NCBI GenBank assembly: GCA_046760905.1
Contig: JBHIFB010000051.1
Location: forward strand, 1 to 20,476
DNA length: 20,476 bases
Reading direction: 5' to 3'
Source of the DNA: JBHIFB01 sp046760905
GTDB lineage: Bacteria; Gemmatimonadota; CAZMKB01
Both the position numbers and the translations under genes were made by a program. Each line of letters opens with the position of its first letter. Within the stretch, counting starts at the first letter, position 1. A model generated the notes under the pieces. That model was not told the origin of the DNA and did not search any database. It saw nothing but the letters and a program-made list of their open reading frames with translations. Below, in pieces: positions 1 through 7,582 of this stretch.

Positions 1-439
1 AGGTTGGTCCCCACTCCCTCCCTGATGATCCATTCCATCCCCGGAGGGATCAGTGTGTCCTTGAGGGGGGATTAAGCCATCTGTCACTTTCTAAAATCGT
101 TGTCTCTGAAGAGAATCGGTAGAATTAAGCTGGAGAAGTGAGATTTTCGGGTTGACATTCTTGTTCGAATAAGGTAGAATCGACAAAGAAGAGGAAGTGA
201 AAGTTTAGGTTCTCCCATCCATACAATAACGAGCTCGTTCTGCTCAACCCTTTCTGCATCGAAGTCGCAGGCTGGCTGTGTGTTGAGGGCAATCCGGTAT
301 GTGAGACAGACAGGTGCTGTTTCGACGTTACGCTGCTTCCTTCGTGAGAGCCTCCACCTGTGACAGAGCCCCGCTGGAATTTGAGCTTGACGAGATAAAG
401 ACGCTGACTGTGTTACACTGAAGAGTTGTTTATACCCCG
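1..439. other. Gap without a convincing gene
   Basis: No recognisable coding region was found. A minus-strand frame is open from a GTG at 87 to the window edge, and two plus-strand frames are open from the edge to stops at 75 and 122. None is recognisable, and the GTG lacks a clear ribosome binding site. The stretch holds a consensus-like plus-strand promoter at 152-180. Downstream are two dyads: CTCAAC 243-248 with GTTGAG 282-287, and ACAGGTG 310-316 with CACCTGT 355-361. A non-coding RNA is possible but unproven. Confidence 0.5.
152..180 (+). promoter_or_regulatory. Sigma-70-type promoter, no gene downstream
   Basis: TTGACA at 152-157, a 17-bp spacer and TAGAAT at 175-180 form an almost perfect housekeeping promoter on the plus strand. 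No plus-strand coding region follows before the convergent CheR-TPR gene, whose stop is at 440. The transcript would therefore be a short non-coding RNA or antisense to the 3' end of that gene. Its start would be near 187. Confidence 0.6.
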
Positions 440-1849
440 CTAATTCTGGGAATTTCTGTCCATGGCTTTTTTCGCGAAGTCGATGATCAACTGATTCGGC
501 GAATCATTCACCCCCTCAACTATCTTCGAGTATACCTTCATGGCCGCATTCCTCCTGCCCATCCCATCCAGAGCCCTGGCGATGTGAAGCTTAACCTGTT
601 GATTCTCCGGATTGATGAACAACGCTTTCCTGAAACTCTCCATGGACTCCTTGTATTTGCCTTTTCTCAGGTGGATCATTCCCAGAAGGAGGTGGGCATC
701 TGCATAAGCAGGGTCGATTTCTATCGATTTCTCACACTGTTTCATCGCGAGTTCCAGGTCGTCCCTGCTCGCGTAGAGGTCGGCAAGCCGCATGTATATA
801 CCGGCGTCATCGGACCCCGAGGATATCGCCTCATTGAGAGTGATGAGTGCCCTCCTGGTCTCACCAGTAGAAAGGTAATCCAGCGCTTTTTCAGAGTAGA
901 GGTTTCGCCTCACCCTGGCGTTTGGGGAATCATCGCTCTTCAGTACGATCCTCCCCAGCGATTTCACGGATTCATATCTCCGTTTTTTCCCTATCTCACC
1001 CTCCGTCTCTTTCTTTCTGAACAGCTTACCTCCATTCTCAGCGACCGGCTCCCATCCACTTGTTCCCGGTAGCCTTTCACCCTTCCCGATGAGCAGCAGT
1101 CCATTCTCTGCGAGGCACTCATGGATTTTTGAGACGATTCTCTCCGTCACCTTCCAGTTGAAAAAGGTAAGTACTCCCCTGAGTACTATGAGGTTCAGGC
1201 CGGAAGTACCGTTTAAAAGGGAAGGGTAGATACCATTCACAAGATCCAGCAATCCAAATGAGATCATCGACCTGATATCTTTCGAAACCTGAAGGCCTCC
1301 ATCCACATCCTTGAAGAATCTCCGCCTCCTGTCCTCAGAAACACCGGAGACAGCACTGACCGGATATACCGCCTTACACGCTTTCTCGAGCTCCTCTGCG
1401 CTCATGCCGGTTGCAAGTATCTCCACCGATCTGAGTGCGTTTGGATCGAGCCTCTCAGCCATCAGCATTGCGAAGCTGTATGCATCATCGCCCTGTCCGC
1501 AGTATGGGAACCACACCCTCGCAAGGGGTTTCCCGTTCCGTGACCCTGCCGCCAGCACAAGTTCCGCAACATGGTCTGCAACCTTCTCGAGCGTTTCAGG
1601 GTAAGCGAAGAAGCGTGGCTCCCATCTCACGATGGAAGAGAGGAGCCTCGAGAGCTCTTCGTTCCCGTTCTCCCCTGTTGTGATGCACCTATAGTACTCA
1701 AGTATCTCATTCAGCCTGAGCTCCTGGATCCTCTCATCTATGACCTTCTTCATCCTGATGAGCCTGTTCCTTGTGAGGCGCATTCCACACTTGTCCATAA
1801 CGAGACCGACAAAGAGCTCGAGCTCTTCCTTCCTCAGTTTATCATTCAT
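440..1849 (-). CDS. CheR-like methyltransferase domain fused to TPR repeats, probably degenerate
   Basis: The protein has 469 residues. Residues 1-275 follow the layout of a CheR chemotaxis methyltransferase: a helical N-terminal domain, a segment at 74-84 in the place of the NETxFFR motif, a SAM-binding-like stretch at 111-134 (RVWFPYCGQGDDAYSFAM), and a strand at 218-231 in the place of the CRNVLIYF motif. Key residues have drifted: the NET sequence reads RWEPRFF, the usual GCSTGEE loop reads YCGQGDD, and CRN reads LRG. Residues about 318-450 form three or more TPR units, for example 351-384 and 385-418. Catalytic activity is therefore doubtful; a scaffolding or binding role is possible. 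No receptor, CheA or CheW gene is nearby. A sigma-54-like promoter at 1941-1956 lies about 90 bp upstream. The ribosome site is modest (GAGG, 9 nt before the ATG). Confidence 0.75.
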   Translation of the reverse strand: MNDKLRKEELELFVGLVMDKCGMRLTRNRLIRMKKVIDERIQELRLNEILEYYRCITTGENGNEELSRLLSSIVRWEPRFFAYPETLEKVADHVAELVLAAGSRNGKPLARVWFPYCGQGDDAYSFAMLMAERLDPNALRSVEILATGMSAEELEKACKAVYPVSAVSGVSEDRRRRFFKDVDGGLQVSKDIRSMISFGLLDLVNGIYPSLLNGTSGLNLIVLRGVLTFFNWKVTERIVSKIHECLAENGLLLIGKGERLPGTSGWEPVAENGGKLFRKKETEGEIGKKRRYESVKSLGRIVLKSDDSPNARVRRNLYSEKALDYLSTGETRRALITLNEAISSGSDDAGIYMRLADLYASRDDLELAMKQCEKSIEIDPAYADAHLLLGMIHLRKGKYKESMESFRKALFINPENQQVKLHIARALDGMGRRNAAMKVYSKIVEGVNDSPNQLIIDFAKKAMDRNSQN

Positions 1850-1940
1850 TATTACTTACCTCGAGGTAGTACGTTCTCATATTCTTTCATGGTACAGAGT
1901 TATGCCCCAGGCGATGTGCAAATCGCCAACCCTGAATAAT

Positions 1941-1956
1941 AGCAATTTCTATACCA
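1941..1956 (-). promoter_or_regulatory. Putative sigma-54 promoter of the CheR-TPR gene
   Basis: On the minus strand the sequence is TGGTATAGAAATTGCT, preceded by C. It has GG (1955-1954), exactly ten bases, then GC (1943-1942), and the full TTGCT -12 element. Against the consensus TGGCAC-N5-TTGCW it mismatches only at positions 4 and 6. Transcription would start near 1930, about 80 nt before the ATG at 1849. A sigma-54 activator is encoded only about 0.8 kb away. Confidence 0.6.
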
Positions 1957-1994
1957 GCTGGAATTGCCAGGTTTTTCAATTCGTAGGGATATTT

Positions 1995-2009
1995 AGCCCC
2001 TTCGGGGTT
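1995..2009. repeat. Small GC-rich hairpin CCCC-TTC-GGGG
   Basis: CCCC at 1997-2000 and GGGG at 2004-2007 pair around a TTC loop, and the flanking bases extend the stem by a G-U and an A-T pair. No T tract follows on either strand, so it is not a standard intrinsic terminator. It lies between the end of the kinase-regulator-lipoprotein operon and the CheR-TPR promoter. Confidence 0.45.
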
Positions 2010-2052
2010 CGATGGATCCGGGGGTTTCGGGTGAAGGATTTGCAGGCTAATG

Positions 2053-2072
2053 TATCTTTATCCGCAAAGATA
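2053..2072. promoter_or_regulatory. AT-rich dyad, candidate enhancer site
   Basis: TATCTTT (2053-2059) and AAAGATA (2066-2072) are perfect inverted halves separated by six bases. The centre is roughly 130 bp upstream of the predicted CheR-TPR transcription start, within the usual range for a sigma-54 activator site. It could instead be a weak hairpin at the end of the upstream operon. The role is an inference from position and symmetry. Confidence 0.35.
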
Positions 2073-2145
2073 TTTCGCCCTATAGGATATTAGACGGCCT
2101 CGTGTCTTTGGCGTGTGGGATCTGCCAATCCATTTGGGAATAATC

Positions 2146-2745
2146 TCAGAAGATGATCCTCTTACTGGCCTTATAGGATCGGAAGATGGAGAATCCAGTG
2201 CCGTTCCATCTGTAAAGGGTATTCACGGTGTGCCTGTTCGGATCACGGTCGAAATCCCTGTTTTCAACCTCGACCTCCATTATCCCATCATCGTCCTCAT
2301 CCAGGAGTTTCACCCTCAGGCCCCAGAAATCACCTACGAGTGCGAACGATTCAGCTTGACTCCGTACGATCTGCAGGCTCTTCCCTCCACGGGACGGGCC
2401 CGAGACGATGACTTCGAGGATTCCATCGCTGTCCATGTCCAGAAGGCGTCCTTTCGTCGCATGGTCAATTGTCAGCCCGACCTCGAACTTTCTGAGGTAG
2501 GAACCATCCAGGATGCTGAGGACCGTTCCCTTCAGACTGTCATCGTATACCACGACGAATTCATCGAGGTCATCTCCGTCAAGGTTTCCCTTCGACACAT
2601 TCACTCCAGTTGCCGATTTCGGAAGCGTACTGAGAATGGTCTCCATATCGGCATCGCTCACCCGGTATCCTTCATCGGGCTGGCTGCAGAACGTGAATAA
2701 GATGAAAATTGTGAGGGTGATTACCCGCCCTAGGTTACGTACCAT
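2146..2745 (-). CDS. Small exported FG-GAP/VCBS-like protein, putative lipoprotein
   Basis: The protein has 199 residues. A basic start and a hydrophobic segment at 8-19 run into Cys20, suggesting a lipoprotein, although the box (FTFC) is poor. The mature part carries three acidic, calcium-loop-like repeats: NLDGDDLDEF at 54-63, DMDSDGILEV at 103-112 and DEDDDGIMEV at 149-158. Each is followed by beta-strand-like sequence, as in FG-GAP/VCBS beta-propeller blades. Its start overlaps the end of the response regulator gene by 11 bp, and an AGGAGAG site lies at 2751-2757, so it is probably translated from the same mRNA. A periplasmic or outer-membrane accessory or ligand-sensing role for the kinase is possible but not shown. 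Confidence 0.75.
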   Translation of the reverse strand: MVRNLGRVITLTIFILFTFCSQPDEGYRVSDADMETILSTLPKSATGVNVSKGNLDGDDLDEFVVVYDDSLKGTVLSILDGSYLRKFEVGLTIDHATKGRLLDMDSDGILEVIVSGPSRGGKSLQIVRSQAESFALVGDFWGLRVKLLDEDDDGIMEVEVENRDFDRDPNRHTVNTLYRWNGTGFSIFRSYKASKRIIF

Positions 2746-4102
2746 GGCGCCTCTCCTGTTTTTTCCCCAACCCGAACTCCTTTATCTTCTTATCGAGTGT
2801 GGGTCTGGTAATGCCGAGGAGTCTGCTCGCAAGGCTCTTGTTCCACCTGGCATGATTCAGCGTCCTCTCGATATGCTCGGCCTCGACCTCCCGCAGCGGT
2901 CTCAAATCAATCGCCGTTTCCTTCACTTTTTCATGTGTCAGCTCGGGAAGGTCCTCGATCATTATGGCTGCCCCCCTTGCCACCACCACTGCATGTCTAA
3001 GGACATTCTCGAGTTCCCTCACATTCCCGGTCCACTGATATCTCATCAAAGCGCCCATCACCTCATCCGATACTTTCCTGACGTTTTTCCCCAGCTCGGC
3101 ATTTATTCTCTCAAGCAGGTGCGTGACGAGGATAGGGATGTCCTCCTTTCTATCCCTCAGCGGAGGCACGTGGATCTCCACAACCCGGAGCCTGTAGTAT
3201 AGGTCTCGGCGGAACCTGTTCTCCTCAACCAGCTCACTCAGGTTGCGGTTTGTTGCAGCGATGATTCTCGCATGAGTCTTGAAGATTTTCGTTCCCCCGA
3301 CTCTCGTAAACTCGCGCTCCTGAAGCACCCTCAAAAGCTTTGCCTGAAGCCCCGGCGACATGTCCCCTATCTCATCGAGAAAGATGGTTCCCCGACCGGC
3401 GATCTCGAAGACCCCCTTCTTCTCATACACCGCCCCGGTGAAAGCACCCCTCTCGTGCCCGAAGAGCTCCGATTCGAGCAGCGTCTCCACGAGAGCCGTG
3501 CAATTCACGGCTAGAAACTGCTGGTCTTTCTCATTGCTGTTCTCATGTATGGCTCGTGCGACGAGTTCCTTCCCCGTGCCGCTCTCCCCCTGGATGAGCA
3601 CCGTGGCCTTCGTGGCTGAAACCGCGCCTATGAGCTTCCAGATCCTTTTCATCCCGCTGCTTTTTCCCACCAGTTTCCCCTCGACTGTCCGGGGATGATC
3701 CTCCCCATAGAGAGCCTGGGCCTTTTCCTCCATCTCCCGTGAAGTGAAAATCCTCTCAAGAAGAGAATCGACAATGTCAATATCCAGCGGCTTGGGAAGG
3801 TAGTCGAAGGCCCCTTTGTGCATCGCATCGATTGTAGTCTCCATATCCTCGTGCGCGGTGATCATGACAACGGCTATATTCCTGTTTTCCGACTTGATAT
3901 CCTCGAGTACCTGGAGCCCGCTTCTGCCGGGCAATCTTATGTCGAGTATCACGATATCGGGCTTCCCGGACTGGAAAATCTCAAGGCCCTTTTCCCCGTC
4001 TCCAGCCGTATTCACCTCGAACCCCTTCTCGGTGAGATGCTTCTGAAGGACGCGTCGTATTGAGCTGTCATCATCGATGACGAGTATCTTTCCCCTGTGC
4101 AC
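2735..4102 (-). CDS. Sigma-54-dependent response regulator, NtrC family
   Basis: The 455-residue protein has the full three-domain layout. The receiver (about 5-118) has acidic residues at 10-12, phosphoacceptor Asp54, Thr82 and Lys104. The AAA+ domain (about 142-375) has Walker A GESGTGKE at 172-179, the sigma-54 contact loop GAFTGA at 219-224, Walker B FLDE at 241-244 and arginines in RFRRD at 296-300. A Fis-type helix-turn-helix lies at about 410-445. It should remodel sigma-54 RNA polymerase when phosphorylated. The start is GTG at 4102, with AGGAG seven bases upstream inside the end of the kinase gene, and only two bases separate the two genes. This pairs it firmly with that kinase. Likely targets are the three nearby sigma-54-like promoters. 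Confidence 0.95.
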   Translation of the reverse strand: MHRGKILVIDDDSSIRRVLQKHLTEKGFEVNTAGDGEKGLEIFQSGKPDIVILDIRLPGRSGLQVLEDIKSENRNIAVVMITAHEDMETTIDAMHKGAFDYLPKPLDIDIVDSLLERIFTSREMEEKAQALYGEDHPRTVEGKLVGKSSGMKRIWKLIGAVSATKATVLIQGESGTGKELVARAIHENSNEKDQQFLAVNCTALVETLLESELFGHERGAFTGAVYEKKGVFEIAGRGTIFLDEIGDMSPGLQAKLLRVLQEREFTRVGGTKIFKTHARIIAATNRNLSELVEENRFRRDLYYRLRVVEIHVPPLRDRKEDIPILVTHLLERINAELGKNVRKVSDEVMGALMRYQWTGNVRELENVLRHAVVVARGAAIMIEDLPELTHEKVKETAIDLRPLREVEAEHIERTLNHARWNKSLASRLLGITRPTLDKKIKEFGLGKKQERRHGT

Positions 4103-4104
4103 CG

Positions 4105-6546
4105 CTATACTCCTCTCACCACAGGCAGATAAATAGAGAAGGTCGTGGGACCACCCTCCTGCGTGCAGACTCTCACCTCTCCCCCGTGCTCCTCGACGAA
4201 CCGTTTCACATTCGCCAGACCCAGACCAACTCCCTTCGCCTTTGTGGTATAAAATGGTTCGAATACTTTCTGTACGACCAGATCATCCATACCCTCGCCG
4301 GTATCGGATACATCAATCCTTGCCCACATCCCTTCATCCTCAATTTCCAGGCGGGTTCTCAGCGTGATCTCACCATCGCCTCCGACCGCGTCGAGGGCGT
4401 TCAATAGCAGGTTTAGGAGGGCCTGTTTGACCCTCCCGCTGTCGAAAGAAAAATCAGGCAGGTTCTCCTCGAGGTTCTCTATCACGACAATCCCATCACG
4501 GTCGGTCTGGGGTAGAACCTGCCTCAAAGTCTCGCGGACGAGACGGTTCAGAGAGCCCACCTGGAGGTTCAGGGTAATCGGTTTTGCAAAATCAAGAATC
4601 TCTCTCATAACCGTATTGAGTCTCTCTATCTCCTTCTTGGTGATGTCGAGATACTCCTCGTCATCTGGATGGGGGAGTTTCATCTTTCGTTCGAGAATCT
4701 GAATGTTCATCTTGATGGATGCCAGTGGGTTTCTGACCTCGTGAGCGATCCTCGCCGCCATCTCGCCGACAAGCGCAAGCCTCTCAGTCCTGACAAGCTT
4801 TTCATGCGTTTCTTTCAGGTTCTCGTATGTCCGAGCATTCTCCATTGCTATCGCGGCCTGCCTCGATATGGTCGACAGAAGCTCGATATCCTCCTGTGAA
4901 AAGAGCTCCCCTGAAAGCTTCTCGGAAAAGCTCGCCCAGCCTATCAATCTTCCCCCCACGGTGAAGGGTATAATTAGAGCCGGCCTGAGAGAGTCGATCT
5001 TCTTCCTCTCATCATCGGTGAGCATCCGGCATCTTTTCTCCAGATTGATTCCGTGCAGGTCAACGGGTACGCCTTCTTCGAGCCAGCCCGCCACGGAGGA
5101 ACCGGCTTCGAAGGATAGAGATTCTCCTTCAACTTCCCTTTCAAGCCCCTTCATATGCCTCGCGGTAAAGGCGCTCCCCCCTTCATTCTCGATGAACACC
5201 GCCGCTCCGGAGAGCTTCATCGTATTCACAACCCTGTCCAGATAGAAAACCAGGAGCTGGTCGAGATCTATTATCAGGTTAAGTTTCTCCGTCATCTCGA
5301 GAAGCACCTGGCTGTAATTATACCTTTCACGATAGAAGACCTTATCGATCACATGCTGAAGCCTCACTTTAAGCGGATTGAACAGCAACGCAACGGCGAG
5401 GGTGAAGGCAATTGTGATGTATGAGCTATCTATTCCAATCACCCCCTTCACCCTGCTGCCAAGGTAGCCAACAACAAGCAAATATAAAAGGACGATGAAG
5501 CCGGTAATGACCGTGTAGACAATCCCTTTCCTCAGGATCACGTCTATGTCAAAGAGCCTGTACCTCAGGATGGAATAGGCGATGGCAAGCGGAACCGCCC
5601 CCATGAAGATGAAGCTCCCGTAAATTAGCGGCCTGAAAGAGAATCCTGCGGTTGGATGCATCCCTACCGAAAGGTATGGATATACGAAAGAATAGATCAG
5701 ATATGGAATTAAGCCGAACAGGGCTCCCCAGACGATGAGACTCGTCTGTTTTTTGAGCGCCGGAGTCTCGGCCCTCAGATGGCTGTGGATCAGGGCAACG
5801 AGACCGCAGGCGATATAGATACCACGCAAGACGGCATAGAAGTTGTTCACAGCGGGCATCTCGTAAGGGATTAGGAGAAACAGGAGGAAGAAGACGAGGT
5901 AAGGTAGATACACGGCAGGCAGTACCCACCTGCCTCTATCTATAAGTTTTTTACGCCGCGGGAAGATGAGAAAAAAGTGGAGAAAAAGGGAAGGGATCCA
6001 CACGAAGAGAAGCGATACTATATGCTCCAACGTCCCCAGAATACCGCCCCTGGTGAGCGTAGCCTCCGGATAGAGGTACAGGATGAGACACAGGCTGAGA
6101 AGATAGAATAGGAGCCCCCTCTCATCATCAGGCATTCTGACTACTATGAAAAGCCCCACCCCGAGATAGATTATTCCCACGAGCATCTTGAGCGATTTCA
6201 CCAGGAGGTCCCTGCTCAGCTTGCTTTCTACCACAAACGTCACGTCATCGTAATAGCCCTGTCTGTAGACGGTGAGAAGGATTTCCTGGCCGGGTTTGTT
6301 GCTGTAAAGAGATCGTTCAAGTTCGGTGAGCCTGTAAATGGGTTCACCATTTACGACAACAATGCCATCACCCACCCTGAGTCCCGCATCATAGGGAGCT
6401 CCGTCCACGTTTACAACTGTAAACTTGCCCGGAAAGCTTTCCTCGAGTGTCATCTCGATGGCAGGTTCCCTCCACTGCCTGTATGCTCTGGCAAAGGAAA
6501 AAGCTAAAGCCAGTATTCCGCTGGCGAGGATAAGCCGGCGTCTCAT
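4105..6546 (-). CDS. Membrane sensor histidine kinase with PDZ and GAF domains
   Basis: The protein has 813 residues. It starts with an N-terminal hydrophobic segment (about 5-19). A PDZ-like domain follows at about 30-108 (GLRVGDGIVVVNGEPI at 55-70). Between about 118 and 392 are eight or nine hydrophobic helices. A GAF domain lies at about 420-572. A coiled linker leads to a HisKA domain with the H-box AHEVRNP, His602. The ATPase domain has N-box Asn716, G1 DTGEGM at 748-753 and GVGLGLANV at 772-780. All kinase motifs are intact. A PDZ domain on a multi-pass kinase suggests sensing of exported or misfolded protein termini outside the membrane, but this is inference. It is co-transcribed with the NtrC-type regulator (2-base gap). 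A hairpin and an inverted repeat (GTAAA-N5-TTTAC) lie between it and the ECF sigma gene upstream. Confidence 0.93.
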   Translation of the reverse strand: MRRRLILASGILALAFSFARAYRQWREPAIEMTLEESFPGKFTVVNVDGAPYDAGLRVGDGIVVVNGEPIYRLTELERSLYSNKPGQEILLTVYRQGYYDDVTFVVESKLSRDLLVKSLKMLVGIIYLGVGLFIVVRMPDDERGLLFYLLSLCLILYLYPEATLTRGGILGTLEHIVSLLFVWIPSLFLHFFLIFPRRKKLIDRGRWVLPAVYLPYLVFFLLFLLIPYEMPAVNNFYAVLRGIYIACGLVALIHSHLRAETPALKKQTSLIVWGALFGLIPYLIYSFVYPYLSVGMHPTAGFSFRPLIYGSFIFMGAVPLAIAYSILRYRLFDIDVILRKGIVYTVITGFIVLLYLLVVGYLGSRVKGVIGIDSSYITIAFTLAVALLFNPLKVRLQHVIDKVFYRERYNYSQVLLEMTEKLNLIIDLDQLLVFYLDRVVNTMKLSGAAVFIENEGGSAFTARHMKGLEREVEGESLSFEAGSSVAGWLEEGVPVDLHGINLEKRCRMLTDDERKKIDSLRPALIIPFTVGGRLIGWASFSEKLSGELFSQEDIELLSTISRQAAIAMENARTYENLKETHEKLVRTERLALVGEMAARIAHEVRNPLASIKMNIQILERKMKLPHPDDEEYLDITKKEIERLNTVMREILDFAKPITLNLQVGSLNRLVRETLRQVLPQTDRDGIVVIENLEENLPDFSFDSGRVKQALLNLLLNALDAVGGDGEITLRTRLEIEDEGMWARIDVSDTGEGMDDLVVQKVFEPFYTTKAKGVGLGLANVKRFVEEHGGEVRVCTQEGGPTTFSIYLPVVRGV

Positions 6547-6582
6547 GATGAGAGGGTCCTACTTCCTTTCTTTTTCCGTTTT

Positions 6583-6597
6583 GTAAATTTCCTTTAC
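6583..6597. promoter_or_regulatory. Inverted repeat GTAAA-N5-TTTAC upstream of the kinase gene
   Basis: GTAAA at 6583-6587 and TTTAC at 6593-6597 are separated by five bases; one more T/A pair extends each arm. The same symmetric motif with the same spacing occurs at 7512-7526, between the divergent ECF sigma and secreted-protein genes. A shared operator is a reasonable guess, but the motif is short and AT-rich. Confidence 0.4.
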
Positions 6598-6667
6598 ATT
6601 TAAAGAGTAATCGTATGAGGGACTTTCGTCAAGGAGTCCGGAAAAAGAAGTGCCCGAGACATCCTCA

Positions 6668-6696
6668 GGGAAGCGATGCAAAAAGCACCGCTTCCC
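6668..6696 (-). terminator. Strong hairpin just after the ECF sigma gene
   Basis: Twelve bases (6668-6679) pair with 6685-6696 around an A5/T5 loop, giving a 12-bp stem with a single G-U pair. It begins two bases after the sigma-factor stop. No T tract follows on either strand, so it may be a partial or Rho-assisted terminator, or an mRNA-stabilising stem that lowers read-through into the kinase operon. Confidence 0.5.
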
Positions 6697-6697
6697 A

Positions 6698-7360
6698 TCA
6701 GGACGCCAGTGCAACTCTGCCAGTTTCGGAGGTATGGAGAGGCTTCAGTGGGCTGAGCAGAAAGGACAGCTTCCTCTTCAACTCCTTCCTGCCGCGAAAA
6801 AGGTATGATTTCACGGTGCCTATGGGTATATCAAGCTGTTCTGATATCTCGGTATACGTCTTCCACTCCAGATGCCTCATGCACATGGCTTCACGGTATG
6901 GGCTGGGGAGTTCATTCAAAGCCGTCTCGATCATGTCACTCATCTCCCCATCTTCCACAATCTCGTCTGGCCGTCTCGAATCATCGCATAAGTCTCTATG
7001 ACCATTAGAATTATCCACATCATCCTGTTTAGTGTCCAACGAGAATGTTCTCATCTTTGATTTCTTCAGATAATCATAGGCCGTGTGTCTTGCTATCGTG
7101 TAAATCCAGGTGGAGAAAGCATAGCGGGGGTTGAATGAGCCAAGGTTTCGAAAGACCCTTATCAGGACCTCCTGCACGAGATCTTCAGACGTGTTCCAAT
7201 CTCCAATTATTCTATAGATAGAGTATAGGATGCGTTTCCTGTATCTCCCTGTGATTTCAGAGAACGCTAACTCATTGTTTCTCAGGGCGAGCGATACAAG
7301 TTCCCTGTCGCCCAGGTTAAAAAGCCCTGCTCTCTCTTCGGCAAATGCTATCCTTGTCAT
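6698..7360 (-). CDS. ECF-type RNA polymerase sigma factor (sigma-E/RpoE-like)
   Basis: The 220-residue protein has a region 2 (about 32-98) with the SEDLVQEVLIRVFRN core-binding and FSTWIYTIARHTAYDYLKK DNA-melting signatures. A divergent linker rich in Asp follows, then a region 4 (about 140-198) with LPSPYREAMCMRHLEWKTY and IPIGTVKSYLFRGR helix-turn-helix motifs. A start nine bases upstream at 7369 is in frame. The ATG at 7360 is preferred because AAAGGG lies nine bases before it, whereas it abuts the earlier ATG. No anti-sigma gene follows; the next gene is the PDZ kinase. A sigma-54-like promoter at 7390-7405 is ideally placed to drive it, suggesting a sigma cascade. Confidence 0.93.
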   Translation of the reverse strand: MTRIAFAEERAGLFNLGDRELVSLALRNNELAFSEITGRYRKRILYSIYRIIGDWNTSEDLVQEVLIRVFRNLGSFNPRYAFSTWIYTIARHTAYDYLKKSKMRTFSLDTKQDDVDNSNGHRDLCDDSRRPDEIVEDGEMSDMIETALNELPSPYREAMCMRHLEWKTYTEISEQLDIPIGTVKSYLFRGRKELKRKLSFLLSPLKPLHTSETGRVALAS

Positions 7361-7389
7361 CTTTAACATCCCTTTCAGTCTCTATTAAA

Positions 7390-7405
7390 AGCAAGAAAGA
7401 GGCCA
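7390..7405 (-). promoter_or_regulatory. Putative sigma-54 promoter of the ECF sigma gene
   Basis: On the minus strand the sequence is TGGCCTCTTTCTTGCT: GG at 7404-7403, ten bases, GC at 7392-7391, and a complete TTGCT. It matches TGGC of the -24 box, with two mismatches (positions 5 and 6). The start would be near 7379, only about 19 nt before the ATG at 7360, and the ribosome site falls inside that short leader. This also supports the 7360 start. Confidence 0.55.
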
Positions 7406-7511
7406 TTGGGCACGGTCTTGGTGCAAGTAGCTAACAGATTGTATAGCAATAAGTTATGAGGTTGGCCTCCAACTGTAAAGTGGGGAGGGGGTGTAAAAAA
7501 ACTTGAAAAAC

Positions 7512-7526
7512 GTAAAATAAATTTAC
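7512..7526. promoter_or_regulatory. Inverted repeat GTAAA-N5-TTTAC in the divergent region
   Basis: GTAAA (7512-7516) and TTTAC (7522-7526) flank five bases. Further GTAAA half-sites in the same orientation begin at 7475 and 7493, so the three are 18-19 bases apart. The identical dyad lies upstream of the kinase gene at 6583-6597. It could bind the local response regulator or another factor; which one is unknown. Confidence 0.4.
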
Positions 7527-7536
7527 AAATATTCGG

Positions 7537-7582
7537 GTGTTCTTTGCTCTTCTGGGTATGGATGAGCCTGTGAAAAGAACAC
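7537..7582. repeat. 9-bp inverted repeat with a 28-base spacer
   Basis: GTGTTCTTT at 7537-7545 is the exact reverse complement of AAAGAACAC at 7574-7582. It sits between two divergent sigma-54-like promoters, about 100-150 bp from each, where enhancer sites are expected. A long-loop hairpin is the alternative reading. Confidence 0.4.

Larger units (their letters stand above)
1850..2145. other. Intergenic region with dyads upstream of the CheR-TPR gene
   Basis: No gene was seen. From the CheR-TPR start outward, this region holds a minus-strand sigma-54-like promoter (1941-1956), a GC-rich hairpin (1995-2009) and an AT-rich dyad (2053-2072). There is also a small palindrome, CCTATAGG, near 2079-2087. 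Because the lipoprotein gene ends at 2146, the hairpins could help end the upstream operon. The dyad also lies at a distance typical of an enhancer for a sigma-54 activator. Confidence 0.5.

Noticed and set aside
1..87. Open minus-strand frame from GTG at 87 running off the left edge.
   Set aside because: Only 29 codons are visible, with low-complexity Gly/Pro/Asp content, no ribosome site and no recognisable family.
320..360. Minus-strand GAAGGAAGCAGC resembles the SRP RNA domain IV loop.
   Set aside because: The opposing strand of the loop (CAGG and the GGAA tetraloop stem) is not present and no long pairing of ends was found.
6627..6632. Minus-strand TTGACG as a -35 box for the kinase operon.
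   Set aside because: At 17-bp spacing the -10 is TACTCT, only three matches, so the promoter is not supported.
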